NCBI RefSeq assembly: GCF_000730425.1 | Contig: NZ_CP008896.1 | Coordinates: 3,410,001-3,474,000, forward strand | Length of the DNA: 64,000 bases | From: Pseudomonas fluorescens | GTDB lineage: Bacteria; Pseudomonadota; Gammaproteobacteria; Pseudomonadales; Pseudomonadaceae | Direction of reading: 5' to 3' | In this document: positions 1-9,989 of the stretch, one piece after another | Layout of the letters: every line of letters starts with the position of its first letter | How positions within the stretch are numbered: position 1 is the first letter of the stretch | Translations under genes and position numbers: made by a program | Notes under the pieces: model-generated | Told to the model about the DNA's origin: nothing | The model's input: the letters and a program-made list of their open reading frames with translations, nothing else | The model's database searches: none

Positions 1-1
1 T

Positions 2-763
2 GGCCGCCCGCTGGTGGTACACCTGGGCCTGAACTCCAGCGGCATGAGCCGCAACGGCGTAGAGATGACCACCACCCAAGGTCGGCGCGATGCCGTGGCC
101 ATCACCCAGGTGCCGAACCTGCAAGTGAAGGCGATCATGACCCACTTCGCCGTCGAAGACGCCGCCGATGTGCGCGCCGGCCTCAAGGCCTTCAACGAAC
201 AGGCCAACTGGTTGATCAATGTCGCCCAACTGGATCGCAGCAAAATCACTCTGCACGCCGCCAACTCCTTCGCCACCCTGGAAGTGCCGGAGTCGCGCCT
301 GGACATGGTACGCCCCGGCGGCCTGCTGTTTGGCGACACCGTGCCGTCGTTTACCGAATACAAGCGGGTGATGCAGTTCAAATCCCACGTGGCCTCGGTC
401 AACAGCTACCCCAAGGGCAACACCGTCGGCTACGACCGCACCTACACCCTGGCGCGGGACTCGAAACTGGCCAACATCACCGTGGGTTACTCCGATGGTT
501 ATCGCCGGGCATTCACCAACAAAGGCATCGTGCTGATCAATGGGCATCGCGTGCCGGTGGTGGGCAAGGTGTCGATGAACACGCTGATGGTCGATGTGAC
601 CGACGTGCCGACCGTCAAAAGCGGGGATGAGGTGGTGTTGTTTGGCAAGCAGGGCAATGTGCAAACGACCCAGGCGGAGGTAGAGGATATCAATGGGGCG
701 TTGTTGGCGGATTTGTATACGGTTTGGGGGAATTCAAACCCAAAAATACTGGTCGATAAATAA
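2..763 (+). CDS. alr: Broad-specificity amino-acid racemase, 5' end outside window
   Basis: This is the C-terminal two thirds of a PLP-dependent racemase of the alanine racemase fold; the reading frame is open from base 2, so the signal peptide and PLP-lysine part lie upstream of the window. The catalytic tyrosine region (VGYDRTYT), the GKVSMNTLMVDVTD block and the C-terminus GNSNPKIL are visible. From memory these match the periplasmic broad-spectrum racemase of Pseudomonas putida, which converts Lys, Arg and other amino acids between L and D forms, better than the biosynthetic Alr or DadX. Substrate range is inferred from that resemblance. It converges on fba, with a REP and a terminator between them. 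Confidence 0.88.
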   Translation, partial: GRPLVVHLGLNSSGMSRNGVEMTTTQGRRDAVAITQVPNLQVKAIMTHFAVEDAADVRAGLKAFNEQANWLINVAQLDRSKITLHAANSFATLEVPESRLDMVRPGGLLFGDTVPSFTEYKRVMQFKSHVASVNSYPKGNTVGYDRTYTLARDSKLANITVGYSDGYRRAFTNKGIVLINGHRVPVVGKVSMNTLMVDVTDVPTVKSGDEVVLFGKQGNVQTTQAEVEDINGALLADLYTVWGNSNPKILVDK

Positions 764-780
764 ACCGAACACCCTCCAAA

Positions 781-808
781 TGTGGGAGCGGGCAAGCCCG
801 CTCCCACA
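781..808. repeat. REP element between convergent alr and fba
   Basis: A single perfect palindrome: TGTGGGAGCGGGC, spacer AA, GCCCGCTCCCACA. It belongs to the GTGGGAGC REP family that recurs in this window and sits between two convergent gene ends. Confidence 0.85.
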
Positions 809-834
809 TGAATGTATTTTCAAATCCCAGCCAC

Positions 835-862
835 AAAAAACCCGCATCGCTGCGGGTTTTTT
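835..862. terminator. Bidirectional intrinsic terminator (alr / fba)
   Basis: A GC stem CCCGCA-TCGC-TGCGGG is flanked by AAAAAA on the left and TTTTTT on the right, so it can stop transcription from both directions. It lies 14 bases beyond the fba stop codon. Confidence 0.9.
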
Positions 863-876
863 ATGAACGCCTGGGC

Positions 877-1941
877 TTAGTTCACCTTGGCGTTCAACTC
901 ACCTTTCAGATACCGCTGGTACATCGCTTCCAGCGACACCGGCTTGATCTTCGACGCATTGCCGGCAGTGCCGAACGCTTCGTAACGCGCGATACACACA
1001 TCACGCATCGCCGTCACAGTAGCGCCGAAGAACTTACGCGGGTCGAACTCGCTCGGGTTGGTGGCCATCAGGCGACGCATCGCACCGGTGGAAGCCAGGC
1101 GCAGGTCGGTGTCGATGTTGACCTTGCGCACGCCGTGCTTGATGCCTTCGACGATTTCTTCAACCGGGACGCCGTAGGTTTCCTTGATGTCGCCGCCGTA
1201 CTGGTTGATGATCGCCAGCCACTCTTGCGGTACCGAGGAAGAACCGTGCATCACCAGGTGGGTGTTGGGGATGCGCTTGTGGATTTCCTTGATGCGGTCG
1301 ATAGCCAGCACGTCGCCGGTAGGCGGCTTGGTGAACTTGTAGGCGCCGTGGCTGGTACCGATGGCGATGGCCAGGGCATCGACCTGGGTACGCTTGACGA
1401 AATCCGCGGCTTCTTCAGGGTCGGTCAACATCTGGCTGTGATCCAGCACGCCTTCGGCGCCGATGCCGTCTTCTTCACCGGCCATGCCGGTTTCCAGGGA
1501 GCCCAGGCAACCCAGCTCGCCTTCTACCGAAACGCCGCAGGCGTGGGCCAGGGCAACCGTTTGTTGGGTGACGCGCACGTTGTAGTCGTAGTCGGTCGGG
1601 GTCTTGCCGTCTTCGCCCAGGGAGCCGTCCATCATCACCGAGCTGAAGCCCAGCTGGATCGAGCGCTGGCACACGTCAGGGCTGGTGCCGTGGTCCTGGT
1701 GCATGCACACCGGGATGTGCGGGAACTCTTCGATTGCCGCGAGGATCAGGTGACGCAGGAACGGCGCGCCGGCGTATTTGCGCGCACCGGCCGAAGCCTG
1801 GACGATCACTGGGGAGTCGGTCTTGTCAGCGGCTTCCATGATGGCGCGCATCTGCTCAAGGTTGTTGACGTTAAAGGCTGGAACGCCGTAGCCGAACTCG
1901 GCTGCGTGGTCCAGCATTTGACGCATGCTGATAAGTGCCAT
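877..1941 (-). CDS. fba: Class II fructose-bisphosphate aldolase
   Basis: A zinc-dependent aldolase that interconverts fructose 1,6-bisphosphate with dihydroxyacetone phosphate and glyceraldehyde 3-phosphate in gluconeogenesis and glycolysis. The 354-residue length and the blocks [19 protein letters not shown] (metal histidines), [23 protein letters not shown] and HGSSSVP are those of the Fba/CbbA subtype. The start MALISMRQ was chosen because it follows a purine-rich GAGAGAGA ribosome-binding stretch; the longer open frame upstream is leader. It is the last gene of the minus-strand tkt-epd-pgk-fba series and ends at a bidirectional terminator. Confidence 0.97.
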   Translation of the reverse strand: MALISMRQMLDHAAEFGYGVPAFNVNNLEQMRAIMEAADKTDSPVIVQASAGARKYAGAPFLRHLILAAIEEFPHIPVCMHQDHGTSPDVCQRSIQLGFSSVMMDGSLGEDGKTPTDYDYNVRVTQQTVALAHACGVSVEGELGCLGSLETGMAGEEDGIGAEGVLDHSQMLTDPEEAADFVKRTQVDALAIAIGTSHGAYKFTKPPTGDVLAIDRIKEIHKRIPNTHLVMHGSSSVPQEWLAIINQYGGDIKETYGVPVEEIVEGIKHGVRKVNIDTDLRLASTGAMRRLMATNPSEFDPRKFFGATVTAMRDVCIARYEAFGTAGNASKIKPVSLEAMYQRYLKGELNAKVN

Positions 1942-2078
1942 TGTCTCTCTCTCCCGGTCGAGGGTCGTTAATCGTGCAAGCCTGCCGTAGCGGCAGCTGC
2001 TATTCAAGTTATTGCAGATCAAGGGGTTGAGCCTTGCCTGCTGAATCGTTATTGCAGCGTACAGTTGGAACCGGACCG

Positions 2079-2171
2079 CATGTAGGAGCTGGCTTGCCTG
2101 CGATAGCTGTGGGTCAGTCAATATCTGTCTTGCTGACCCACCGCTTTCGCGGGCAAGCCCGCTCCTACATG
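2079..2171. repeat. Paired inverted REP (fba upstream region)
   Basis: Two REP units in opposite orientation: CATGTAGGAGCTGGCTTGCC at the left and GGGCAAGCCCGCTCCTACAT at the right, separated by a short partly symmetric core (GGGTCAG / CTGACCC). It fills most of the 249-base gap between fba and the upstream lipoprotein gene. No other feature was seen in that gap. Confidence 0.85.
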
Positions 2172-2190
2172 AGATCTTCAGTGTTCTGTA

Positions 2191-2526
2191 TTACTGGACC
2201 TTGCAGCCCCGGCCAATCAAATCGTCGGTGGCAACCCAATAAATCAGGCCTTCTTCACCTTTTGTGTGAAACGCCAACTGGTCATTGCTATACAGCGTAC
2301 CGGAGGCCGCCACGTCTTCCTTGAGGCGATACACCTGATCGGAGCCGCCGAGGCGGACATCCACCTGCTTGCGGTCGCGGCCCACAAATCGCCAGTTCAC
2401 CTGGGCCTGGCTGTCGCACACCCAGGTGGTCCAGGCGTCTTGCTGCGGCTCTGCCTTGTTGAACATGTTCAGGTTGGCACAACCGGCCAGTAGAGCCAGT
2501 GCTGCCAGGGCGATAACGCCTTTCAT
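2191..2526 (-). CDS. MliC-like lipoprotein (putative lysozyme inhibitor)
   Basis: A 111-residue lipoprotein with a short signal peptide and a lipobox LLAGC. The mature part has the features of the MliC family (inhibitor of C-type lysozyme, envelope-anchored): a cysteine near the start (WVCDSQ), a YSNDQLAFHTKGEEGLI stretch resembling the family's conserved inhibitory loop, and a C-terminal cysteine (GRGCKV) that could pair with the first. ATG at 2526 is preferred to an upstream TTG because of a GAGG ribosome-binding site. It is co-directional with pgk and fba. Lysozyme inhibition is inferred from family resemblance only. Confidence 0.75.
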   Translation of the reverse strand: MKGVIALAALALLAGCANLNMFNKAEPQQDAWTTWVCDSQAQVNWRFVGRDRKQVDVRLGGSDQVYRLKEDVAASGTLYSNDQLAFHTKGEEGLIYWVATDDLIGRGCKVQ

Positions 2527-2586
2527 TGCCAATCCTCGAACGGCGGCCCGGGGCCGCCACTGCTGTCGGTTAGTGAATCAGACCCG

Positions 2587-2808
2587 TCAAGGGCAACCCT
2601 GTTCCTTGCCTTTGGGCGGGGAGTCATACTTCTCCAGCCCGTCGGGCCCTATGCGCTTGCTGATCACCGGCATGGTTTCAGCCTGCCAGTCGGCCTGGTA
2701 GCAGCCCGTGTTCGGCGCTGCCCCTGGGGCCTCTGACGGCGCCTTGGGCGCGCTGCCGCAGCCGGCCAACAGGCCTGCTGCAATCACCAGCGCGAATGGC
2801 TTGATCAT
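2587..2808 (-). CDS. Small predicted lipoprotein
   Basis: A 73-residue protein starting MIKPFALVIAAGLLAGCGS, a clear lipoprotein signal with lipobox LLAGC. The mature chain is Pro/Ala-rich at first and then has two cysteines (TGCYQADW and the C-terminal EQGCP). No function is recognised. It lies 29 bases after pgk on the same strand and upstream of the MliC-like lipoprotein, so it is probably co-transcribed with them. Confidence 0.75.
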   Translation of the reverse strand: MIKPFALVIAAGLLAGCGSAPKAPSEAPGAAPNTGCYQADWQAETMPVISKRIGPDGLEKYDSPPKGKEQGCP

Positions 2809-2837
2809 GGGAATGCTCCTTTTCCAGGCCACAGGCC

Positions 2838-4001
2838 TCAGCCCTTGGCTCGACTTTCCAGCACTTCAACGGCTGGCAGCACCTTGCCTTCGACAAACTC
2901 AAGGAACGCGCCACCACCGGTAGAAATGTAGGAGATCTGCTCAGCGACGCCATATTTATCGATGGCCGCCAGGGTGTCGCCACCGCCGGCGATGGAGAAC
3001 GCCGAGCTTTCGGCAATCGCCTTGGCCAGCACTTGGGTGCCGTTGCCGAACTGGTCGAACTCGAACACACCCACCGGGCCGTTCCACAGGATGGTCTGGG
3101 AGGCTTTCAGCAGTTCGGCGAAGTTCGCCGCAGTTTGCGGGCCGATATCCAGGATCATGTCGTCAGCCGCCACGTCGGCAATCAGCTTGACGGTCGCTTC
3201 AGCGCTTTCGGCGAATTCCTTGGCCACCACGACGTCCACCGGCAAGGGCACGCTGACCTTGGCCGCGATGGCGCGGGCGGTGTCCAGCAGGTCCGGTTCG
3301 TACAGCGACTTGCCTACCGGATGGCCAGCCGCCGCCAGGAAGGTGTTGGCAATGCCGCCGCCGACGATCAGTTGGTTGCAGATCTGGCTCAGGCTGTTGA
3401 GCACATCCAGCTTGGTCGACACTTTGGAGCCCGCCACGATGGCGGCCATTGGCTGGGCCGGTGCGCCCAGGGCCTTGCCCAGTGCCTCCAGCTCGGCAGC
3501 CAGCAACGGGCCAGCAGCGGCAACCTTGGCGAACTTGGCGACGCCATGGGTCGAACCCTCGGCGCGGTGTGCAGTACCGAACGCATCCATCACGAACACG
3601 TCGCATAGCGCCGCATATTGCTGGGCCAGTTCGTCGCTGTTCTTTTTCTCGCCCTTGTTGAAGCGCACGTTTTCAAACAGCACGATATCGCCGGCCTTGA
3701 CGTCGACACCGCCCAGGTAATCCGCCACCAGCGGCACTTCACGGCCCAGGGCCTTGCTCAGGTAATCGGCTACAGGCTTAAGGCTGTTTTCGGCGGAGAA
3801 CTCACCCTCGGTCGGACGACCCAGGTGGGAGCAGACCATCACGGCCGCACCTTTTTCCAGGGCCAGCTTGATGGTCGGCAGCGAAGCAAGGATTCGCGCA
3901 TCGCTGGTGACTACACCGTCCTTGACTGGAACGTTGAGGTCTTCGCGGATCAGTACGCGCTTACCTTGCAGATCGAGGTCGGTCATCTTCAACACGGTCA
4001 T
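2838..4001 (-). CDS. pgk: Phosphoglycerate kinase
   Basis: Catalyses phosphoryl transfer between 1,3-bisphosphoglycerate and ADP. The 387-residue length is normal for the family. Visible signatures are [11 protein letters not shown] (substrate arginine region), [27 protein letters not shown], the nucleotide-binding [15 protein letters not shown] and the C-terminal GGGDTLAA and STGGGAFLE. It starts 17 bases after the epd stop on the same strand and forms an operon with it. Confidence 0.98.
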   Translation of the reverse strand: MTVLKMTDLDLQGKRVLIREDLNVPVKDGVVTSDARILASLPTIKLALEKGAAVMVCSHLGRPTEGEFSAENSLKPVADYLSKALGREVPLVADYLGGVDVKAGDIVLFENVRFNKGEKKNSDELAQQYAALCDVFVMDAFGTAHRAEGSTHGVAKFAKVAAAGPLLAAELEALGKALGAPAQPMAAIVAGSKVSTKLDVLNSLSQICNQLIVGGGIANTFLAAAGHPVGKSLYEPDLLDTARAIAAKVSVPLPVDVVVAKEFAESAEATVKLIADVAADDMILDIGPQTAANFAELLKASQTILWNGPVGVFEFDQFGNGTQVLAKAIAESSAFSIAGGGDTLAAIDKYGVAEQISYISTGGGAFLEFVEGKVLPAVEVLESRAKG

Positions 4002-4018
4002 GGGTTGCAGTTCCTGAA

Positions 4019-5074
4019 TTACTGTTGAGGTTGTTTAGTGGCAATGTGCAGATAGTGCTCTGCTACGTCGAGCATGCGGTTGGCAAAGCCCCATTCGTTA
4101 TCGAACCAGGCCAGGATATTCACCAGCCTTGGCCCGGAAACACGGGTCTGGCTGGCATCCACGATGGCCGAATGCGGGTCGTGGTTGAAATCACAACTGG
4201 CGTGCGGCAACTCGGTGTAGGCCAACAGACCTTTGAGCGGGCCACGGGTGGCGGCCTCGCGCAGGATCCGGTTGACCTCGCCTGCGTCGGTATCGCTGAC
4301 GGTCTGCATCGTGATATCCAGGCACGACACGTTCACCGTCGGCACGCGCACTGCTTTGGCCTGGATTCGCCCGGCAAGTTCCGGCAGCAGGCGCTCAATA
4401 CCGCGGGCCAGGCCAGTGGACACCGGGATCACCGACTGGAACGCCGAACGGGTGCGGCGCAAGTCTTCATGGTGGTAGGCGTCGATCACCGGCTGGTCAT
4501 TCATCGCCGAATGGATGGTGGTGATCGACACATATTCCAGGCCAATCGCCTGGTCCAGCAGGCGCAACAGCGGCACGCCGCAGTTGGTGGTGCAGGAGGC
4601 GTTGGACACCAGCAACTCGTCACCGCTCAGGCAGTCCTGATTGACGCCGTAGACAATGGTAGCGTCGACATCCGCCTCGCTGGCCATCGGCTGGGAAAAC
4701 AGCACGCGCGGCGCGCCGGCGTCGAGGAACCGCTGGCCATCGGCACGGGTGTGATAAGCGCCGGAGCATTCCAACACCAGGTCGACGCCCAGCGCCGCCC
4801 AGTCGATGCCCTCGGGCGTGGCACTGCGCAAAACCTTCACGCAGTTGCCATTGATATGCAGACAATCGCCGTCGACCCGCACTTCGCCGGGGAACCGGCC
4901 GTGGGTGGAGTCGAAGCGAGTCAGGTATTCGATGCTGGCCATGTCTGCCAGATCGTTGATTGCCACAATTTCAAACCCGGCCGCCGCCCCTCGCTCGAAC
5001 AGCGCACGCAAGACGCAACGACCAATGCGGCCGTAGCCGTTGAGTGCAACTTTGTAGGGACGGGGTTGAGGCAT
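4019..5074 (-). CDS. epd: Erythrose-4-phosphate dehydrogenase
   Basis: A GAPDH-family enzyme that oxidises D-erythrose 4-phosphate to 4-phosphoerythronate, the first step of one route to pyridoxal phosphate. The NAD fold ([20 protein letters not shown]) and the catalytic cysteine block [15 protein letters not shown] are present. The position between tkt, which makes its substrate, and pgk supports Epd over glycolytic GAPDH, as does the known order in other pseudomonads. The start MPQPRPYK fits the family's usual N-terminus, giving 351 residues. Confidence 0.93.
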   Translation of the reverse strand: MPQPRPYKVALNGYGRIGRCVLRALFERGAAAGFEIVAINDLADMASIEYLTRFDSTHGRFPGEVRVDGDCLHINGNCVKVLRSATPEGIDWAALGVDLVLECSGAYHTRADGQRFLDAGAPRVLFSQPMASEADVDATIVYGVNQDCLSGDELLVSNASCTTNCGVPLLRLLDQAIGLEYVSITTIHSAMNDQPVIDAYHHEDLRRTRSAFQSVIPVSTGLARGIERLLPELAGRIQAKAVRVPTVNVSCLDITMQTVSDTDAGEVNRILREAATRGPLKGLLAYTELPHASCDFNHDPHSAIVDASQTRVSGPRLVNILAWFDNEWGFANRMLDVAEHYLHIATKQPQQ

Positions 5075-5112
5075 GGGGTTCTCGATTACCTTGGGTAATA
5101 GGGTGAATGTGC

Positions 5113-5190
5113 CGCCGCCTTCGCGAGCAAGCCCGCACCCACAGTTGAAATGCATTCCAAATGTGGGAGCGGGCTTGTTCGCGAAGGCGT
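5113..5190. repeat. Paired inverted REP between tkt and epd
   Basis: CGCCTTCGCGAGCAAGCCCG at the left and CGGGCTTGTTCGCGAAGGCG at the right, facing each other over a short linker. It occupies the 142-base gap between the tkt stop and the epd start and could shape a stem in the shared transcript. Confidence 0.85.
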
Positions 5191-5216
5191 CAGTACAGCT
5201 ACCCCAATCTACAGCC

Positions 5217-7214
5217 TTAGTCTTCCAACAGCTCTTCAGCCTGACCCAGGATGTTTTCCAGGGTGAAGCCGAACTCTTCGAACAACGCTGGCGCCGGTGC
5301 CGACTCACCATAGGTGGTCATGCCGATCACGCGGCCTTCCAGGCCCACGTATTTGTACCAGTAGTCAGCGTGAGCCGCTTCGATGGCGATACGCGCACTG
5401 ACCTGCAACGGCAACACCGATTGCTTGTAGTCCGCGTCCTGGGCTTCGAACACACTGGTGCATGGCATGGACACAACACGCACATTGCGGCCCTGGGCAG
5501 TCAGCTTGTCGTAGGCCTGAACGGTCAGGCCCACTTCGGAACCGGTGGAGATCAGGATCAGCTCCGGCTCGCCGATGCAGTCCTTGAGCACGTAGCCACC
5601 ACGGCTGATAGCCGCGATCTGCGCGTCAGTACGCACCTGGTGCTGCAGGTTCTGACGCGAGAAGATCAACGCCGTAGGGCCGTCCTTGCGCTCGATCGCA
5701 TGCTTCCAGGCCACGGCCGATTCGACCGCATCCGATGGACGCCAGGTGTCCAGGTTCGGCGTGGTGCGCAGGCTGGTCAGTTGTTCGACCGGCTGGTGCG
5801 TCGGGCCGTCTTCGCCCAGGCCGATGGAGTCGTGGGTGTAGACATGGATCACGCGTTTTTTCATCAGCGCCGCCATGCGTACCGCATTGCGTGCGTATTC
5901 CATGAACATCAGGAAGGTCGCGCCGTAAGGCACCAGGCCGCCGTGCAGGGCAACGCCGTTCATGATGGCGCTCATGCCAAACTCGCGCACGCCGTAGTAC
6001 ATGTAGTTGCCGCTGGCGTCCTCTGCCGAGACACCTTTGCAGCCTTTCCACAGGGTCAGGTTGGAGCCGGCCAGGTCAGCGGAGCCTCCGAGCACTTCCG
6101 GCAACAGCGGGCCGAACGCATTGAGGGCGTTCTGGCTGGCTTTACGGCTGGCGATGGTCTCGCCCTTGGCCGCGACTTCGGCAATGTAGGCCGAGGCTTT
6201 TTCCGAGAAGTCGGCAGGCAGGTCGCCGGCCAGGCGGCGTACCAGTTCGTTGGCCAGTTCAGGGAACTCGGCGGAGTAGGCCGCAAAACGCTGGTCCCAC
6301 TCGGCTTCAACGGCACGGCCGGCGTCCTTGGCGTCCCACTCGGCGTAGATATCAGCCGGGATTTCGAACGGGCCGTGGTTCCACTTCAGCGCTTCGCGGG
6401 TCAGGGCGATTTCCGCGTCCCCCAGTGGGGCGCCGTGGCTATCTTCCTTGCCTTGCTTGTTCGGCGAGCCGAAGCCGATGGTGGTCTTGCAGCAGATCAG
6501 GGTCGGCTGCTCGCTTTTGCGCGCGGTCTCGATGGCGGTCTTGATCTCTTCCGGATCGTGGCCATCAACGTTGCGGATCACCTGCCAGTTGTAGGCTTCG
6601 AAGCGCTTTGGCGTGTCATCGGTGAACCAGCCTTCGACTTCGCCGTCGATGGAGATGCCGTTGTCATCGTAGAAGGCAATCAGCTTGCCCAGGCCCAGGG
6701 TGCCGGCCAGGGAGCTGACTTCATGGGAAATGCCTTCCATCATGCAGCCATCGCCCAGGAACACATAGGTGTGGTGATCGACAACATTATGGCCCGGACG
6801 GTTGAACTGCGCCGCCAGGACTTTTTCCGCCAGGGCAAAACCCACGGCGTTGGCCAGGCCTTGGCCCAGGGGACCGGTGGTGGTTTCCACGCCTGGGGTG
6901 TAGCCGAATTCCGGGTGGCCCGGGGTGCGGCTGTGCAGTTGGCGGAACTGCTTGAGGTCGTCGATGGACAGGTCATAGCCGGTCAGGTGCAGCAACGAAT
7001 AGATCAGCATCGAGCCATGGCCGTTGGACAGCACGAAGCGGTCACGATCGGCAAACGATGGATTGCTCGGGTTGTGCTTCAGGTAGTCACGCCAAAGTAC
7101 CTCGGCGATATCCGCCATGCCCATCGGGGCACCGGGATGGCCGCTGTTGGCTTTTTGCACGGCATCCATGCTGAGGGCACGAATGGCGTTGGCACGCTCA
7201 CGACGGCTGGGCAT
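5217..7214 (-). CDS. tkt: Transketolase
   Basis: A thiamine-diphosphate enzyme of the pentose phosphate pathway that transfers two-carbon units between ketose and aldose phosphates. It has 665 residues, the usual length. Signatures include [20 protein letters not shown] near the N-terminus, [18 protein letters not shown], the ThDP motif GDGCMMEG...N ([11 protein letters not shown]), and the pyrimidine-domain [19 protein letters not shown]. The start MPSRRERA has an AGGAG-like site just upstream. It is the first gene of the minus-strand carbon-metabolism group and is divergent from the SahR-like gene. Confidence 0.97.
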   Translation of the reverse strand: MPSRRERANAIRALSMDAVQKANSGHPGAPMGMADIAEVLWRDYLKHNPSNPSFADRDRFVLSNGHGSMLIYSLLHLTGYDLSIDDLKQFRQLHSRTPGHPEFGYTPGVETTTGPLGQGLANAVGFALAEKVLAAQFNRPGHNVVDHHTYVFLGDGCMMEGISHEVSSLAGTLGLGKLIAFYDDNGISIDGEVEGWFTDDTPKRFEAYNWQVIRNVDGHDPEEIKTAIETARKSEQPTLICCKTTIGFGSPNKQGKEDSHGAPLGDAEIALTREALKWNHGPFEIPADIYAEWDAKDAGRAVEAEWDQRFAAYSAEFPELANELVRRLAGDLPADFSEKASAYIAEVAAKGETIASRKASQNALNAFGPLLPEVLGGSADLAGSNLTLWKGCKGVSAEDASGNYMYYGVREFGMSAIMNGVALHGGLVPYGATFLMFMEYARNAVRMAALMKKRVIHVYTHDSIGLGEDGPTHQPVEQLTSLRTTPNLDTWRPSDAVESAVAWKHAIERKDGPTALIFSRQNLQHQVRTDAQIAAISRGGYVLKDCIGEPELILISTGSEVGLTVQAYDKLTAQGRNVRVVSMPCTSVFEAQDADYKQSVLPLQVSARIAIEAAHADYWYKYVGLEGRVIGMTTYGESAPAPALFEEFGFTLENILGQAEELLED

Positions 7215-7408
7215 CGCTGATCTCCTGGGGGTTGAATAAAAGAAACGGAAAAAAGGACCGGCATTTTCCCTCAGCCAAGGCCTCAGGGGCAATGACAGAT
7301 ACCGACTTATGCAGGTTTTTCCTGTGGTTTGGACTGCATTGACGGCAAGAACACTTCCCGCCGTTCGTCTAAAGGTTATAGCGCTCACTTATAACCCCCC
7401 ATTCTCGA

Positions 7409-7434
7409 CCAATATCAAAACTTTTTGATATTGG
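7409..7434. promoter_or_regulatory. Perfect 26-bp palindrome, candidate SahR operator
   Basis: CCAATATCAAAA, spacer CT, TTTTGATATTGG: two perfect 12-base arms. It lies 40 bases before the start codon of the ArsR/methyltransferase regulator, in the region divergent from tkt. Size and symmetry suit a dimeric winged-helix regulator, so autoregulation and control of the downstream metK is the simplest reading. There is no U-tract, so it is not a terminator. Binding is inferred. Confidence 0.7.
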
Positions 7435-7474
7435 CCTTGCGGGGATTTGACCTCAACACTAGACTGCTGGCCTT

Positions 7475-8470
7475 ATGAACTTACCTGCGCCTTCCATTCG
7501 CCTCGACGACTGCGATGAACTGGCGGCCCTGTGCAAGGCCGGCGGTGATCCGCTGCGCCTGAATGTACTGCGCGCCCTGGCCAACGACTCGTTTGGCGTG
7601 CTGGAACTGGCGCGGATCTTTGCCATTGGCCAGTCCGGCATGAGCCACCATTTGAAGGTGCTGGCCCAGGCCGACCTGGTGGCCACCCGCCGTGAAGGCA
7701 ATGCGATTTTTTACCGTCGCGCCCTGCCCCACACCGATTTGCTGGGAGGCAAGCTGCACGCTGCATTGCTCGAAGAAGTGGACAACCTGACGCTGCCGGC
7801 TGACGTGCAGTCGCGGATCGCTCAAGTCCACGGGCAACGTGCCGCTGCCAGCCAGGACTTTTTCTCACGGGTGGCGGACAAGTTCCGCGCCCAGCAGGAC
7901 CTGATTGCCGGGTTGGCGCAATACCGCGAAAGCGTGCTGGCACTGCTCGACAAACTGGGCTTCGACCCAGGCGCCACGGCGCTGGAAGTCGGCCCGGGCG
8001 ATGGCGGGTTCCTGCCGGACCTGGCACGACGCTTCCATCAAGTGACGGCGCTGGACAACAGCCCGGCCATGCTGGAACTGGCGCGCCAGCTCTGCGCGCG
8101 CGAGCACTTGGGCAACGTCAGCCTACGGCTGGCCGATGCCTTGGACGATGCAGGGCTGCAGGCCGACTGCGTGGTGCTGAACATGGTCTTGCACCATTTC
8201 GCCGCCCCGGCCGATGCCCTCAAGCAAATGGCCGGTTTGCTGCAACCGGGCGGCAGTCTGTTGGTAACCGATTTATGCAGCCACAACCAGAGTTGGGCCA
8301 GGGAGGCCTGCGGTGATCTATGGTTGGGGTTTGAACAGGACGATCTGGCCCGTTGGGCCACCGCTGCGGGACTCGTTCCCGGGGAAAGCCTCTATGTAGG
8401 CTTACGTAATGGTTTCCAGATTCAGGTCCGCCACTTTCAGCGGCCATCTGGCGACACTCACCATCGGTAA
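7475..8470 (+). CDS. ArsR-family regulator fused to SAM-methyltransferase domain (SahR-like)
   Basis: A 331-residue two-domain protein. Residues about 15-85 form an ArsR winged helix ([12 protein letters not shown], recognition helix [13 protein letters not shown]). Residues about 130-325 form a class I SAM-binding fold with motif [10 protein letters not shown] (171-179), an acidic ribose ligand in TALDN and a post-motif [10 protein letters not shown]. It lies 19 bases before metK on the same strand, so the pair is an operon. Known SahR regulators have an ArsR-type DNA-binding domain, respond to S-adenosylhomocysteine and control methyl-cycle genes. Domain layout and position suggest this is the Pseudomonas version; the ligand is inferred. 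Confidence 0.85.
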   Translation: MNLPAPSIRLDDCDELAALCKAGGDPLRLNVLRALANDSFGVLELARIFAIGQSGMSHHLKVLAQADLVATRREGNAIFYRRALPHTDLLGGKLHAALLEEVDNLTLPADVQSRIAQVHGQRAAASQDFFSRVADKFRAQQDLIAGLAQYRESVLALLDKLGFDPGATALEVGPGDGGFLPDLARRFHQVTALDNSPAMLELARQLCAREHLGNVSLRLADALDDAGLQADCVVLNMVLHHFAAPADALKQMAGLLQPGGSLLVTDLCSHNQSWAREACGDLWLGFEQDDLARWATAAGLVPGESLYVGLRNGFQIQVRHFQRPSGDTHHR

Positions 8471-8489
8471 ATATCAGGAAAACATCGAG

Positions 8490-9680
8490 ATGAGCGAATA
8501 TTCCCTTTTCACCTCCGAGTCCGTGTCTGAAGGGCATCCGGACAAAATCGCCGACCAGATTTCTGATGCGGTGCTGGACGCCATCATTGCTGAAGACAAG
8601 TTCGCCCGCGTAGCGTGCGAGACGCTGGTGAAAACGGGCGTGGCGATCATCGCCGGTGAAGTCACCACCTCGGCCTGGGTCGACCTGGAGCAGATCGTCC
8701 GTGATGTGATCACCGACATCGGCTACACCAGCTCCGACGTCGGCTTCGACGGCGCGACCTGCGGCGTGATGAACATCATTGGCAAGCAGTCGCCCGACAT
8801 CAACCAGGGTGTCGACCGTGCCAAGCCGGAAGACCAGGGCGCCGGCGACCAGGGCCTGATGTTCGGCTACGCCAGCAACGAAACCGCCGTGCTGATGCCC
8901 GCGCCGATCACCTTCTCCCACCAGTTGGTCAAGCGCCAGGCCGAAGCCCGCAAATCCGGCCTGCTGCCCTGGTTGCGCCCGGATGCCAAGTCCCAGGTGA
9001 CCTGCCGTTACGAAGGCGGCAAAGTCGTGGGCATCGACGCCGTGGTGCTGTCGACCCAGCACAATCCGGAAGTCTCCTACAAAGACCTGCGCGAAGGCGT
9101 GATGGAACTGATCGTCAAGCACGTGTTGCCTGCCGAACTGCTGACCAAGGACACCCAGTTCCACATCAACCCTACCGGCCAGTTCATCATTGGCGGCCCT
9201 GTGGGCGACTGCGGCCTGACCGGGCGCAAGATCATCGTCGATAGCTACGGCGGCATGGCCCGTCACGGCGGCGGCGCGTTCTCCGGCAAGGATCCCTCCA
9301 AGGTTGACCGCTCGGCAGCCTATGCCGGTCGTTATGTGGCCAAGAACATCGTCGCTGCCGGCCTGGCCGAACGCTGTGAGATTCAGGTGTCCTACGCCAT
9401 TGGCGTGGCCCAGCCTACCTCGATCTCGCTGAATACCTTCGGTACCGGCAAGATCAGCGACGACAAGATCGTCAAGCTGGTGCGTGAGATCTTCGACCTG
9501 CGCCCGTACGCAATCACCACCATGCTCGACCTGCTGCACCCGATGTACCAGGAAACGGCGGCCTACGGCCACTTCGGCCGCACCCCAGAACAGAAGACTG
9601 TCGGCGACGACACCTTCACCACGTTCACCTGGGAAAAAACCGACCGCGCCGACGACCTGCGTACCGCCGCCGGCCTGTAA
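8490..9680 (+). CDS. metK: S-adenosylmethionine synthetase
   Basis: Makes S-adenosylmethionine from methionine and ATP. The protein has 396 residues, as usual. Signatures: [23 protein letters not shown] at the N-terminus (ATP and metal binding), [12 protein letters not shown], and the P-loop-like [19 protein letters not shown] near residue 270. The start MSEYSLF follows a GAGA-type ribosome-binding site. It is translated from the transcript of the upstream SahR-like gene and ends at a strong terminator. Confidence 0.98.
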   Translation: MSEYSLFTSESVSEGHPDKIADQISDAVLDAIIAEDKFARVACETLVKTGVAIIAGEVTTSAWVDLEQIVRDVITDIGYTSSDVGFDGATCGVMNIIGKQSPDINQGVDRAKPEDQGAGDQGLMFGYASNETAVLMPAPITFSHQLVKRQAEARKSGLLPWLRPDAKSQVTCRYEGGKVVGIDAVVLSTQHNPEVSYKDLREGVMELIVKHVLPAELLTKDTQFHINPTGQFIIGGPVGDCGLTGRKIIVDSYGGMARHGGGAFSGKDPSKVDRSAAYAGRYVAKNIVAAGLAERCEIQVSYAIGVAQPTSISLNTFGTGKISDDKIVKLVREIFDLRPYAITTMLDLLHPMYQETAAYGHFGRTPEQKTVGDDTFTTFTWEKTDRADDLRTAAGL

Positions 9681-9700
9681 GCACTGCCTGTAGTCCCCAA

Positions 9701-9731
9701 GGCCCCGCCGGGTTTTCCCGGCGGGGCTTTT
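9701..9731 (+). terminator. Intrinsic terminator of metK
   Basis: Stem GCCCCGCCGGG / CCCGGCGGGGC around a TTTTC-type loop, followed by a run of T. It starts 20 bases after the metK stop codon. Confidence 0.93.
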
Positions 9732-9743
9732 TATCGCCTGCTC

Positions 9744-9770
9744 TGTAGGAGCGAGCTTGCTCGCGAAAAC
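9744..9770. repeat. Single REP unit after metK
   Basis: TGTAGGAGCGAGCTTGCTCG followed by CGAAAAC: a solitary unit of the local REP family with an internal GAGC/GCTC symmetry. It sits directly downstream of the metK terminator. Confidence 0.7.
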
Positions 9771-9867
9771 CGCCAGACCCCCGCGAAGCACCAGGTTTCC
9801 CGCGTTATCGTTGACGCCTATGCGGACAAGCTATTGGCTACACGTTTAAATTTATTGGATCCAAACC

Positions 9868-9896
9868 TTGCAGGCAAAATGATGGCCCACTAGAAT
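9868..9896 (+). promoter_or_regulatory. Sigma-70 promoter for the small secreted protein
   Basis: TTGCAG, a 17-base spacer and TAGAAT give a good match to the housekeeping consensus. A start of transcription near 9903 would leave a leader of about 87 bases before the ATG at 9990. The rest of the metK-to-9990 gap holds only the terminator and the REP unit. Confidence 0.6.
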
Positions 9897-9989
9897 CCGC
9901 GCCCTCCCGAGCGTTCAACCCCATTGGATATTGCATTGCGCCAGCTCGGGACAGCCAAGTGCGCAGGCAATCGAACATTGAGGTTTTTC

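Noticed and set aside
5073..7220. A 715-codon open frame on the plus strand
   Set aside because: It lies antisense over epd and tkt. Long antisense frames are expected in GC-rich genes with third-position GC, and it shows no family motif or ribosome-binding site.
7409..7434. Terminator at the 26-bp palindrome
   Set aside because: No run of T follows on either strand beyond the arm itself, and it lies upstream of two divergent genes, where a terminator has no use.
8220..9791. A 523-codon minus-strand frame over metK
   Set aside because: Antisense shadow of metK and the end of the SahR-like gene, without any recognisable domain.
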